From QHXN01 sp963785125 (GTDB lineage: Bacteria > Acidobacteriota > Blastocatellia > Pyrinomonadales > Pyrinomonadaceae), in NCBI GenBank assembly GCA_963785125.1, contig CAWATU010000001.1:744001-808000 (forward strand): 64,000 bases of DNA. The letters are read 5' to 3'. A program made the position numbers and the translations under genes. Under the pieces are notes generated by a model. It saw only the letters and a list, made by a program, of their open reading frames with translations. It was not told the origin of the DNA and searched no databases. Positions 49,203-56,515 of the stretch are shown here, in pieces (position 1 is the first letter of the stretch; every line of letters begins with the position of its first letter).

Positions 49203-49778
49203 TTACAGCTTCAGGAAATTGGCGAGCAGCCGCTTCCCTTCGGTTGTCAGGATTGATTCGGGGTGGAACTGCACGCCCTCGACCTTGAGGCGGCGATGGC
49301 GCAGACCCATGATGACGCCGTCGGGCGTCGTGGCCGAGACTTCGAGACAGTCGGGCAGACTCTCGCGCTCGACGACGAGCGAGTGGTAGCGCGCCGCAGG
49401 GAAGCGGTATTCGAGCCCCTCGAAGATCGTGCGACCGTCGTGGCAAATCTCGGCCGGCTTGCCGTGGACGGGCTCGGGGCCGCGCACGACGCGCCCGCCG
49501 AAAATCTGCCCGATGGCCTGATGGCCGAGGCACACGCCGAGCACCGGCACGTGTCCGGCGAGCGCGCCGATCATCTCCAACGTCACGCCGGCATCGTCGG
49601 GCGTACCCGGCCCCGGCGAGACGACGACGCGGTCGGGCCGTATCTCCTCCTGAACTTCTCCGACCGTCACCTCGTCGTTGCGACGCACCTCCACCTCCGC
49701 CCCAAGCTCGCCGAGATACTGCACGAGGTTGTATGTGAACGAATCGTAGTTGTCTATCAGTAGAACCTTCTCGCCCAT
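49203..49778 (-). CDS. trpG: anthranilate synthase component II (glutamine amidotransferase)
   Basis: 191 residues from ATG 49778 (MGEKVLLIDNYDSFTYN); a TTG six codons upstream is less likely. Class I amidotransferase triad: C83 in GVCLGHQAIG, and the His and Glu in VQFHPESILT near the C-terminus. SPGPGTPDDAG gives the oxyanion strand. Supplies ammonia to TrpE. Separated from trpE by the ankyrin gene, which is unusual because trpE and trpG are normally adjacent. Could serve pabB as well. Confidence 0.96.
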   Translation of the reverse strand: MGEKVLLIDNYDSFTYNLVQYLGELGAEVEVRRNDEVTVGEVQEEIRPDRVVVSPGPGTPDDAGVTLEMIGALAGHVPVLGVCLGHQAIGQIFGGRVVRGPEPVHGKPAEICHDGRTIFEGLEYRFPAARYHSLVVERESLPDCLEVSATTPDGVIMGLRHRRLKVEGVQFHPESILTTEGKRLLANFLKL

Positions 49779-49800
49779 CGAGACACACGCCCCCAACCGT

Positions 49801-50643
49801 TCAAGCCTTCTTCCTCGTCGCCTCCGCCTCGCGCAGCGCCTTCTGCACGTCCGCGTGGCGCGCGTCCGACGCGTACGTGAGCGCGGTCTTGCCCGACTTG
49901 TCCTTCGCCGCGGGGTCTGCGCCGCGTTCGAGCAGGAGCCGCACGACGCGCTCGCGCCCCTTGAGCGCCGCGGTCATCAGGGGCGTGCCGCCGCCGACGT
50001 TGGCGATGTTCGGGTCGGCGCCACGCTCAAGCAGTCGCGCCACCAGCGGCTCAAGGTCGTAGTAGACGGCCCACGTCAGAGCCGTTCCGACCTGCTCGTC
50101 CAACTGGTTCACGTCGGCGCCGGCGTCGAGCAGGAGTTCGACAACCTCGGGCCGGTTCTTCGAAATTGCGTACATGAGCGCGGTCGAGCCGCGCGTCTCG
50201 GGGTCGGTGGTCTGCGCGCCGAGGTCGGGCTTGAACTCTAAGATAGTCCTGACTGTCCCTTCCGAGCCATTGAGCACCGCGTGCATGAGCGGCGTGAAGC
50301 CGCGCCGGTCGCGCCCGTTCACGTCCGCCCCGCCATTGAGGAGCGCGCGCGCGGCCCTTACGTGGTCGGAGCGCGCAGCCAGAAGCAGCGGCGTCTCGCC
50401 CTCCTGATTCCGCACCTCCGAGCTCATCCCCGCGATGAGGAAGAGCTTGACGCCGACCTCGCGCCCCTCCTTCGCCGCGTTCAGGAAGTCGGGCTCCTTG
50501 TAGGCGTACCCGCGCAGGAACAGCTCGCGCCGCGCCGTGTCCGGCCCGATGTTACGATCCTGACTTCCGCCGCCGCAGGCCGCGAAGGCAACAGGCAACA
50601 GGCAAAGGGCCAAAATCAAAAGTGAAAGGCGACTCAAGTTCAT
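49801..50643 (-). CDS. ankyrin-repeat lipoprotein inside the trp operon
   Basis: 280 residues. A lipoprotein signal peptide ends in PVAFAAC with C23 as the lipidated residue. Five or six ankyrin repeats follow from about residue 78 to 275 (GETPLLLAARSDHVRAARAL, GFTPLMHAVLNG, GSTALMYAISKNRPEVVELL, GTPLMTAALKGRERVVRLL, GKTALTYASDARHADV). It would be a periplasmic protein-binding module. It sits between trpE and trpG, 27 and 22 bases from them on the same strand, so it is co-transcribed with an anabolic cytoplasmic pathway to which it has no evident link. Part of its signal sequence is encoded by 7-nt repeats. Confidence 0.92.
   Translation of the reverse strand: MNLSRLSLLILALCLLPVAFAACGGGSQDRNIGPDTARRELFLRGYAYKEPDFLNAAKEGREVGVKLFLIAGMSSEVRNQEGETPLLLAARSDHVRAARALLNGGADVNGRDRRGFTPLMHAVLNGSEGTVRTILEFKPDLGAQTTDPETRGSTALMYAISKNRPEVVELLLDAGADVNQLDEQVGTALTWAVYYDLEPLVARLLERGADPNIANVGGGTPLMTAALKGRERVVRLLLERGADPAAKDKSGKTALTYASDARHADVQKALREAEATRKKA
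50587..50628. repeat. heptamer repeats within the ankyrin lipoprotein signal sequence
   Basis: On the plus strand six consecutive 7-nt units can be read: GGCAACA, GGCAACA, GGCAAAG, GGCCAAA, ATCAAAA, GTGAAAG. They encode residues about 6-19 of the signal peptide on the minus strand. It has the unit length of the intergenic hairpins but no paired arm. Confidence 0.6.
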
Positions 50644-50670
50644 ACCACTTCAGAAGCTGTGCAGCTCAAA

Positions 50671-52185
50671 CTATAACCCTCGCTCGGCCATCTCGACGGC
50701 GTTGAGCACGGCGCGGGCCTTGTTGACCGTCTCCTCGTACTCGCGCTCGGGGACGGAGTCGGCGACGATGCCGGCGCCGGCCTGGATGTGTGCCGCGCCG
50801 TCGCGCACGACGACCGTGCGGATGGAGATGCACGAGTCGAGGTTGTCGGCGTAGTCCACGTAGAGCACGGCGCCCGCGTAGACCCCGCGTGGCGTGGGTT
50901 CGAGCCCGCCGATGATCTGCATCGCGCGTACCTTCGGCGCGCCGGTGACGGTGCCCGCGGGGAAGCACGCGGCCAGCGCGTCGAAGCGGTCGCGGTCGTC
51001 GCGCAGACGCGAGCGCAGGGAAGTGACGAGGTGCATGACGTGCGAGTAACGCTCCAACGTCATCAGCTCGCCCACTTCAACCGACCCATAGTCCGAGACG
51101 CGGCCGAGGTCGTTGCGGCCGAGGTCAACGAGCATCGTGTGCTCGGCCACCTCTTTCTCGTCGGCCCTTAGCTCTTCGCCGAGCAGCCAGTCCTCGGTCT
51201 CGGTCGCGCCCCTCTTGCGTGTGCCCGCGATGGGTCGATAGTCGAGCCGCTGGCCGCGACAGCGCACGAGCATCTCGGGCGAAGCGCCGACGACCGTCTC
51301 GCGCCCCATCCGCAGAAAGTACATGTACGGCGAAGGGTTCGTCGCCCGCAGCGCGCGGTAGATTTGCACCGGGTCTACATCGCACGCTTTCGAGAAGCGC
51401 TGCGAGAGCACTGCCTGATAACAGTCTCCGGCCGCGATGTGCTCCTTGATTTTGACGACCGCCGACTCGAACTCCTCGCGCGACCAGTTCGACTCGAAAC
51501 GCCCCGAGCCATTCTCTTCCCCGCGGCCCTCATCGACAATCGTCGGCGCGGACACGCCTTCTGAAAGAAGCATCTCGAGGCGCTCGGTCTCGGCAACGGC
51601 CGCCTCGTAAAGCTTGCGCAGGAGTGCGCGGCTCTCGGCGGCCTCCTCGGTCATGACGCAGGAGGTGATCTCTATCTGCTGGCGCACGCGGTCGAAGGCG
51701 AGCACGGTGCGGAAGAGCATGAAGACCGCATCGTCCGAGCCTTCGGCCGGGCGTAGGTCTTTCGTCAGCACCGGCTCGAACCAGCGCGCGGCGTCGTAGG
51801 CGACGTAGCCCACGGCGCCGCCAGCCATCGGCGCGAGCCCCGCGCGGCGCGCGAGCCTGCGCGCGCGGAAGTAGTCGCGCAGAAAGTCGTTCGCGCGCAC
51901 GCCGCGCAGCTCGTCGGTCTCGCCGTTGCGCTCGACGTATGTTGTCTCGCCGCGGCCCCTGATTATCAGCTCGGGGTCGGCGCCGATGAACGAATAGCGC
52001 GCGATGCGTTCGCCGCCCTCGACCGACTCCAGCAGGAAAGCGTGGCTCGCGCCGCCGGCCACGCGCAGGAACGCGCCGACCGGCGTCTGCAAGTCCGCGA
52101 GCACGCTCCGCACGACGGGCACCACGTTCCCGCGTGCGGCCTCCCGCTCGAACTCCTCGAAAGTGGCGGGTTGGATGCGAATCAT
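50671..52185 (-). CDS. trpE: anthranilate synthase component I
   Basis: 504 residues. Conserved chorismate-binding blocks: IAGTRKRGATETED, LVDLGRNDLGRVSDYGSVEV, HVMHLVTSLRS and CFPAGTVTGAPKVRAMQIIGGLE. The N-terminal feedback region has LLESVEGGERIARYSFIGADPE, which holds the Ser of the tryptophan-binding LLES motif. Only 28 bases separate it from the zinc-ribbon gene upstream, leaving no room for a leader peptide or T-box, so I see no attenuation. First of the seven trp genes. Intact. Confidence 0.97.
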   Translation of the reverse strand: MIRIQPATFEEFEREAARGNVVPVVRSVLADLQTPVGAFLRVAGGASHAFLLESVEGGERIARYSFIGADPELIIRGRGETTYVERNGETDELRGVRANDFLRDYFRARRLARRAGLAPMAGGAVGYVAYDAARWFEPVLTKDLRPAEGSDDAVFMLFRTVLAFDRVRQQIEITSCVMTEEAAESRALLRKLYEAAVAETERLEMLLSEGVSAPTIVDEGRGEENGSGRFESNWSREEFESAVVKIKEHIAAGDCYQAVLSQRFSKACDVDPVQIYRALRATNPSPYMYFLRMGRETVVGASPEMLVRCRGQRLDYRPIAGTRKRGATETEDWLLGEELRADEKEVAEHTMLVDLGRNDLGRVSDYGSVEVGELMTLERYSHVMHLVTSLRSRLRDDRDRFDALAACFPAGTVTGAPKVRAMQIIGGLEPTPRGVYAGAVLYVDYADNLDSCISIRTVVVRDGAAHIQAGAGIVADSVPEREYEETVNKARAVLNAVEMAERGL

Positions 52186-52213
52186 GTGCGGTCGAATGTC
52201 TCGGAAGCCGAGG

Positions 52214-52447
52214 CTATTTTAAAAGCTCGCGCGCGTAGGAATCGAGGTAACCACACCCTTCGCAGCGGTAGGTCACGACCTGATAGTGCTCGCGTCCCTT
52301 CGTCTTGATGCCCGTCCAGATGCTATGTTCCGGCGCGCCCTCGACCCACTCGGCCGTCGCCTGCGGGACGCCGTAGTGCCCACGGTCGAGCATGAAACCC
52401 GCCTCCATCCGACCGCCGCAGCGCGAACACGTTAGCTCCTCTGCCAT
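52214..52447 (-). CDS. small zinc-ribbon protein
   Basis: 77 residues from ATG 52447. Two CxxC knuckles, CSRCGG at about 7-12 and CEGCG at about 62-66, make a zinc ribbon; between them is WVEGAPEHSIWTGIKTKGRE. The end, GCGYLDSYARELLK, is like that of small acidobacterial and firmicute proteins with PF20097-type ribbons. Function unknown. It lies 17 bases after the SDR gene and 28 before trpE. Overlapping longer ORFs in another frame are shadows. Confidence 0.75.
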   Translation of the reverse strand: MAEELTCSRCGGRMEAGFMLDRGHYGVPQATAEWVEGAPEHSIWTGIKTKGREHYQVVTYRCEGCGYLDSYARELLK

Positions 52448-52464
52448 AAACTTGAGACCCTCCT

Positions 52465-53265
52465 TTAACCGCCGACCATCCGGTTGCTGCCGAGCCAGTG
52501 GCCGCCGTCCACGACGATGATGGCGCCGTTGATGTAGGCAGCCGCGTCGGAGCAGAGGAAGAGCGCGCACTGCTCGATGTCGCGGACGCGCCCGAAGCGG
52601 CCGAGCGGGATGTTTCGGCGCAGATGCTCCTTGACGGGCTCGGGGACGAGGCGGCTCATGCCCTCCGTGTCCTCGATGGGGCCGGGGGCGATGGCGTTGA
52701 CGCGTATGCCGTGGCGCCCCCACTCGACGGCGAGGTTGCGCGTTAAGGCGTCCACGCCCGCCTTTGCCGCCGAGACGTGAAGCTGCATCGGCGTGCCGAG
52801 ATAGTGCAGCGTCGCGCTGATGTTGAGAATCTGGCCGCGACTTTTCTTCAACTCCTCGAACGCCGCGCGACAGACGTTGAAGGTGCCCTTGAGGTCGATG
52901 TCCACGACCGTCCCGAAGCCGTTCGGCGAAAGCTCCTCGGCCTTGCAGAGAAAGTTCCCGGCCGCGCCGTTGACGGCGATGTCTAGCCGGCCGAAGCGCT
53001 CAAGCGTCGCCGCCAACGCGCGCTCGACCGCCGCGTAATCGCGCACGTCCGCCGCCACGGCCAGAGCCTCGCCGCCCGCCTCGTTGATTCTCGCCGCCGC
53101 AGGTTCCAGATGTTCGAGCTTACGACTGACGAGCGCGACGCGCGCACCCGCTTCGGCCAGGGCGCGGGCGACGCCGCCCGTGATGCCCGTCCCGCCGCCC
53201 GTCACAAACGCGACCCGACCCTTGAGAATGCCGTCCGCGAAGATGTTCTTCAACTCTTCCGTCAT
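52465..53265 (-). CDS. SDR oxidoreductase of the 2,4-dienoyl-CoA reductase type
   Basis: 266 residues. NADP-binding TGGGTGITG at 22-30 and NGAAGNFLC at 99-107. The usual YxxxK catalytic pair is altered: K168 is kept in HVSAAKAG, but the Tyr position is V164. That loss is normal for the DECR/PECR branch (2,4-dienoyl-CoA reductase), which uses other residues, and LNISATLHYLGTPMQLHVSAAKAG matches that branch. It helps degrade unsaturated fatty acids. The ATG start overlaps the hisA stop, an odd pairing of pathways. Confidence 0.88.
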   Translation of the reverse strand: MTEELKNIFADGILKGRVAFVTGGGTGITGGVARALAEAGARVALVSRKLEHLEPAAARINEAGGEALAVAADVRDYAAVERALAATLERFGRLDIAVNGAAGNFLCKAEELSPNGFGTVVDIDLKGTFNVCRAAFEELKKSRGQILNISATLHYLGTPMQLHVSAAKAGVDALTRNLAVEWGRHGIRVNAIAPGPIEDTEGMSRLVPEPVKEHLRRNIPLGRFGRVRDIEQCALFLCSDAAAYINGAIIVVDGGHWLGSNRMVGG

Positions 53266-53984
53266 GCGGCCTTCAAAGCCTCCTTCAGAGTAAAACGTCC
53301 TTCGTAGAGCGCCTTGCCGACGATGACGCTATCGACGCCGCACTTCGCGATGGTCTTCAACTTCACGATGTCTTCGAGCGACGAGACGCCGCCCGACGCC
53401 GTCACACGCAGGCCCGACTCGCGCGCGATGGCGCACGTCTGTTCGAGGTTCGGCCCCGAGAGCATCCCGTCGCGCGACACGTCCGTGTAGACGATGCGGT
53501 CAACCCCCGCGTCGGCCACGCGCCGCGCGAGCGCGGCGGCCGTTATGCGACCGCCCTTCTCCCACCCGTGCGTGAGCACGAGCCCCTCGCGCGCGTCGAT
53601 GCCGACGCAGACGCGCAGCCCGAAGAGCTGCACGAACATCTCAAGCGTCTCGGGCGACTCGGCGGCGAGCGTGCCGACGACGACCTGCGCGGCCCCGTAC
53701 TCGATCAACTGCTGCACGTCGGAGACTGAGCGCAAGCCCCCGCCGAACTGTACGGGGATGCCGACGGCGCGGATGATGCGCCGCACGACCTTCCGGTTCA
53801 CCGCGTTCTTGTCCGCGAACGCGCCGTCCAAATCCACGACGTGCAGCATCCGCGCGCCCGCATCCTCGAACCCCTTCGCGATCTCCGCCGCCTCGCCGTC
53901 GTAGACCTTCACTTCCTCGCGCCGCCCCTGTGTCAGGCGCACGCACTTCCCGTCCCTCAAATCGATTGCCGGAATGATGAGCAT
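53262..53984 (-). CDS. hisA: phosphoribosylformimino-5-aminoimidazole carboxamide ribotide isomerase
   Basis: 240 residues from ATG 53984 (MLIIPAIDLRDGKCVRL, with the catalytic D8); the ORF upstream of it is the neighbouring hairpin. VQFGGGLRSVSDV, GIDAREG and YTDVSRDGMLSGPNLE hold the second Asp and the phosphate sites. No other his genes are near. Its stop overlaps the start of the SDR gene. HisA can act as PriA in some lineages, but trpF is present here so a single role is likely. Confidence 0.95.
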   Translation of the reverse strand: MLIIPAIDLRDGKCVRLTQGRREEVKVYDGEAAEIAKGFEDAGARMLHVVDLDGAFADKNAVNRKVVRRIIRAVGIPVQFGGGLRSVSDVQQLIEYGAAQVVVGTLAAESPETLEMFVQLFGLRVCVGIDAREGLVLTHGWEKGGRITAAALARRVADAGVDRIVYTDVSRDGMLSGPNLEQTCAIARESGLRVTASGGVSSLEDIVKLKTIAKCGVDSVIVGKALYEGRFTLKEALKAA

Positions 53985-53996
53985 GAGCGGTGAATG

Positions 53997-54063
53997 GTAA
54001 ATGGTGAATGGCAAATGGTAAATGGAAGAGAGCGGCTTTCACCATTTACCATTCACCATTTAC
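53997..54063. repeat. heptamer-repeat hairpin (GTAAATG/GTGAATG type) at a stop codon
   Basis: Bases 53997-54020 pair with 54040-54063 in 22 of 24 positions. Left units: GTAAATG, GTGAATG, GCAAATG, GTAAATG; right: CACCATT, TACCATT, CACCATT. The right arm overlaps the stop codon of the TPR lipoprotein (54060-54062), and the left flank reaches within six bases of the hisA start. Confidence 0.85.
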
Positions 54064-54569
54064 TGCCTTTTAGGTGTTGGCGTCGGCTTCTCGTCCTCGT
54101 CGGCGACGTTGGGGGTGATGGGGAGCGGAGCGGGAGCGCCGTTCTCGTCCTCCTTGTCGCCGCCGATGGCGTCGGTCGCGGCGGCAGCGCCGGCCTGCGC
54201 GTCGTCGTTGTCCGGGTCGTGGCGCAGCGCACGCTGGTAGTCTGCTAGCGCCTCCTGAAACTGCCCCCCGCCCTGCTCGACCTTCGCGCGCTTCACATAG
54301 GCGCGCGCCAGCTCGTCCCGCGTCTCCTCGTCGGCGGGGTTGCGCTCGGCCTGCTTCTCAAGACGCTCGATCTCGCCGTTGAGCTGCGCGATGTCGGCGG
54401 GCGACGGCGCGGCGCCCGGCGGCGCGTTGGCGGTCGCGCCCGCGGGCGGCGAGGCGGCCCCCTTCTGCGCGTCGCGGCTGCAACCTGCTTGAATGGCGGC
54501 GACGGCGAAGAGCAGTGTGAGGGCTGAGACCAGCGCCGCCGCGCGCCCGTTGCATGGGCTTCTTTCCAT
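54060..54569 (-). CDS. TPR lipoprotein
   Basis: 169 residues from ATG 54569. A lipoprotein signal with lipobox IQAGC near residue 30 is followed by an Ala/Pro linker, then one and a half to two tetratricopeptide motifs (about 65-130: NGEIERLEKQAERNPADEETRDELARAYVKRAK and FQEALADYQRALRHDPDN), then an acidic Pro-rich tail ending PTPTPKRQ. A periplasmic or membrane-bound scaffold. Eight bases after the exported PPDK-like gene, probably in the same transcript. Confidence 0.82.
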   Translation of the reverse strand: MERSPCNGRAAALVSALTLLFAVAAIQAGCSRDAQKGAASPPAGATANAPPGAAPSPADIAQLNGEIERLEKQAERNPADEETRDELARAYVKRAKVEQGGGQFQEALADYQRALRHDPDNDDAQAGAAAATDAIGGDKEDENGAPAPLPITPNVADEDEKPTPTPKRQ

Positions 54570-54577
54570 AACGAAAC

Positions 54578-56515
54578 TTAACTCCCCTGGACGAACGGGC
54601 GCGACTGCACGATGTAAATCTGCCCGCGCATGTAGACCCACTCGATGTCCTGCTCGCGCCCGCGGAAGACGACCTTGATCTGCGAGGCGGCGCGCGCAAG
54701 CTTCCTGACGACTGCGTCGGTCAGCACCGAGCGTTCACCGGTGATGGCTACCTCTTTGACCCCGCCCGCCTCGTCGAAGGTCAGGAGGCTATCCTCTTCA
54801 GAGCGCGTCAGGACTTTGACCGAGTTGGCGCGCGGGAGGAAGAGGAGCTGTTCGGGGATGCGCTTGCCTTCGACCACCTTGATACCCAGACCGCGCTTGG
54901 CGCTGATGTAGATGGCGCCGCGGTTGTCAGAGTCGAAAGGGTCGGTCGTAATCATCACACCCGCGCTGTCGGCGTTGACGCCCTCCTGCACGAGCACGGC
55001 CATGTACGCCTTCGAGTGGTCGATGTTGGCGCGCTCGCGCGCCTCGTACGCTTCGAAGTTCCAGAGCGAGGCCCAGACGGTCTTGACCGCCTCGACCAGC
55101 TTCTCTTCCTCCTTCACGTTCGGCACCGTGTCGTAGAGCCCCGCGCCGTTGAAGTTCGGCAGGTCTTCCACGTTCGAGCTGCTGCGGACGAACAGTCCCT
55201 TGCCCGCGTACTCGGCCCGCGCTTTCTTGAGGAGCGCCGCACGCAGCTCGTCACTCACCTTCCCCGCGCGGAAACGCTCGCGCATGGCCGTCAGGCGCTC
55301 GCGCCGGTACGCGGGGTCGTGGACGAACTTGTTTTCGTCCCTCATCTCTATGATCGCAGCTTCGAGCCCGTTCTCTTTGACGAACTGGTCGTAGTAGTAG
55401 ATGGGAACCCCGAAGCCGCCCGGCACCACCACGCCCGGGATGCGCGAGCGCGCGACCTCGCCGAGGTTGGCGGACTTCGAGCCGTAGGCGTCGGCCATCC
55501 GCGCGCGCTGCTGCGAGAGGTCGAGCAGGCGCCGCTCGTCGAGGTTGAAGCGCGGCGTCATCGCCTTGACGATCTTGGCCAGGTCGTCCTGGTACGCTTT
55601 AATCTCGCCGATGTCCGCGCGCTTGATGGTGTACTTGTCGGGCGTCGTCTCGAACGTGACCCACCACGTGTCGTACTGCTTCAGCAGCTCGTGCGCGTTC
55701 TTGATGTAGGCGTTCGGCACCCCCCAGCCCTTGACCAGCAGATTGATATGCGAGAGCGGCGTCGAGGGCTTCGAGATGATGACGCCCGCGACGGGCGGCA
55801 AGGAGAGAGGTACTTCGTTTAAGACGAGTATCTCGTTCGAGCCGATCTCGACGTGCTCGTCGAGCTTGTCGATGATGTGGATGCGGCCGATGCCCTTTGC
55901 GACGTTGAGCGCCTGATACTCCTGCTCGCGCGCGATGTCGCTCTGCGTGATGCGTTCGAGCCCCGCGATCTGCGCCGACTCCTGCTCCTGCCGGAGCGAG
56001 TTCGGCTTGTAGGCGACCGAGTCGAAGAAGGTCTTCTTGATGGTATCGGCCGTCAACTTCATCAGCTCGGGGGTGATGAGGTCGCCCTCCCAGAACTCGA
56101 ACGTGTAGCGCTTGACGGGCGCCTGCCACGCGAGCGTGCCGAGGATGAAGCGGCGGTTGGCCTTCAGGTAGTTGTTCTTGAAGAACTCCTCGCCGCGTTC
56201 GAGCGAGAGATAGGTGCCGTTGACGAAGTCCTTGTGGAAGCGGAAGCGCTTCGAGTTGGCGTAATAGATCTTGTCGCCGCTCTTGCGGTCGATGATGAAG
56301 ATGACGTGCGGCAGGGCGTAAGGCTGGTCGGTGTAGACGCGCGCCATCCGGTCAAAGTCGGCGCGCGAGCCCAGCCGTTCGAGCCAGCGCTCTGACGTTT
56401 CGGCCGCGGGCTTTGCGGTCTTGCGCGGCGCCTGCGTGCGCGCGACAGCGGGGCTGAGCGCGAGCAGCAGACAGACGAGACAGAGCAATGCGGGGCGTGC
56501 GGCCTTCGACTTCAT
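54578..56515 (-). CDS. exported PPDK/PEP-synthase-like ATP-binding protein with preceding swivel domain
   Basis: 645 residues from ATG 56515, which overlaps the stop of the decarboxylase gene and has GGAG ahead. Residues 1-27 are a signal peptide. An unknown alpha/beta region (about 40-220) is followed by a phosphohistidine-swivel-like segment STPLSHINLLVKGWGVPNAY with H256, then the ATP-binding domain of pyruvate phosphate dikinase: AYGSKSANLGEVARSRIPG (about 335-355), FVRSSSNVEDLPNFNGAGLYDTV (about 475-500) and the terminal QIYIVQSRPF. The swivel stands before the ATP domain, and no PEP/pyruvate barrel is present. Export of an ATP-dependent phosphotransferase is surprising because the periplasm lacks ATP. 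Confidence 0.78.
   Translation of the reverse strand: MKSKAARPALLCLVCLLLALSPAVARTQAPRKTAKPAAETSERWLERLGSRADFDRMARVYTDQPYALPHVIFIIDRKSGDKIYYANSKRFRFHKDFVNGTYLSLERGEEFFKNNYLKANRRFILGTLAWQAPVKRYTFEFWEGDLITPELMKLTADTIKKTFFDSVAYKPNSLRQEQESAQIAGLERITQSDIAREQEYQALNVAKGIGRIHIIDKLDEHVEIGSNEILVLNEVPLSLPPVAGVIISKPSTPLSHINLLVKGWGVPNAYIKNAHELLKQYDTWWVTFETTPDKYTIKRADIGEIKAYQDDLAKIVKAMTPRFNLDERRLLDLSQQRARMADAYGSKSANLGEVARSRIPGVVVPGGFGVPIYYYDQFVKENGLEAAIIEMRDENKFVHDPAYRRERLTAMRERFRAGKVSDELRAALLKKARAEYAGKGLFVRSSSNVEDLPNFNGAGLYDTVPNVKEEEKLVEAVKTVWASLWNFEAYEARERANIDHSKAYMAVLVQEGVNADSAGVMITTDPFDSDNRGAIYISAKRGLGIKVVEGKRIPEQLLFLPRANSVKVLTRSEEDSLLTFDEAGGVKEVAITGERSVLTDAVVRKLARAASQIKVVFRGREQDIEWVYMRGQIYIVQSRPFVQGS

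Noticed and set aside
48091..49788. 565-codon version of trpD
   Set aside because: The first 200 codons lie in the wrong frame of trpG; the ATG at 49188 gives the family length.
52186..52213. trp attenuator, leader peptide or T-box ahead of trpE
   Set aside because: Only 28 bases separate trpE from the zinc-ribbon gene; no Trp-rich leader or T-box sequence is visible.
52745..52815. Inactive SDR because YxxxK is missing its Tyr
   Set aside because: The DECR/PECR branch normally lacks that Tyr; other features of the branch are kept.
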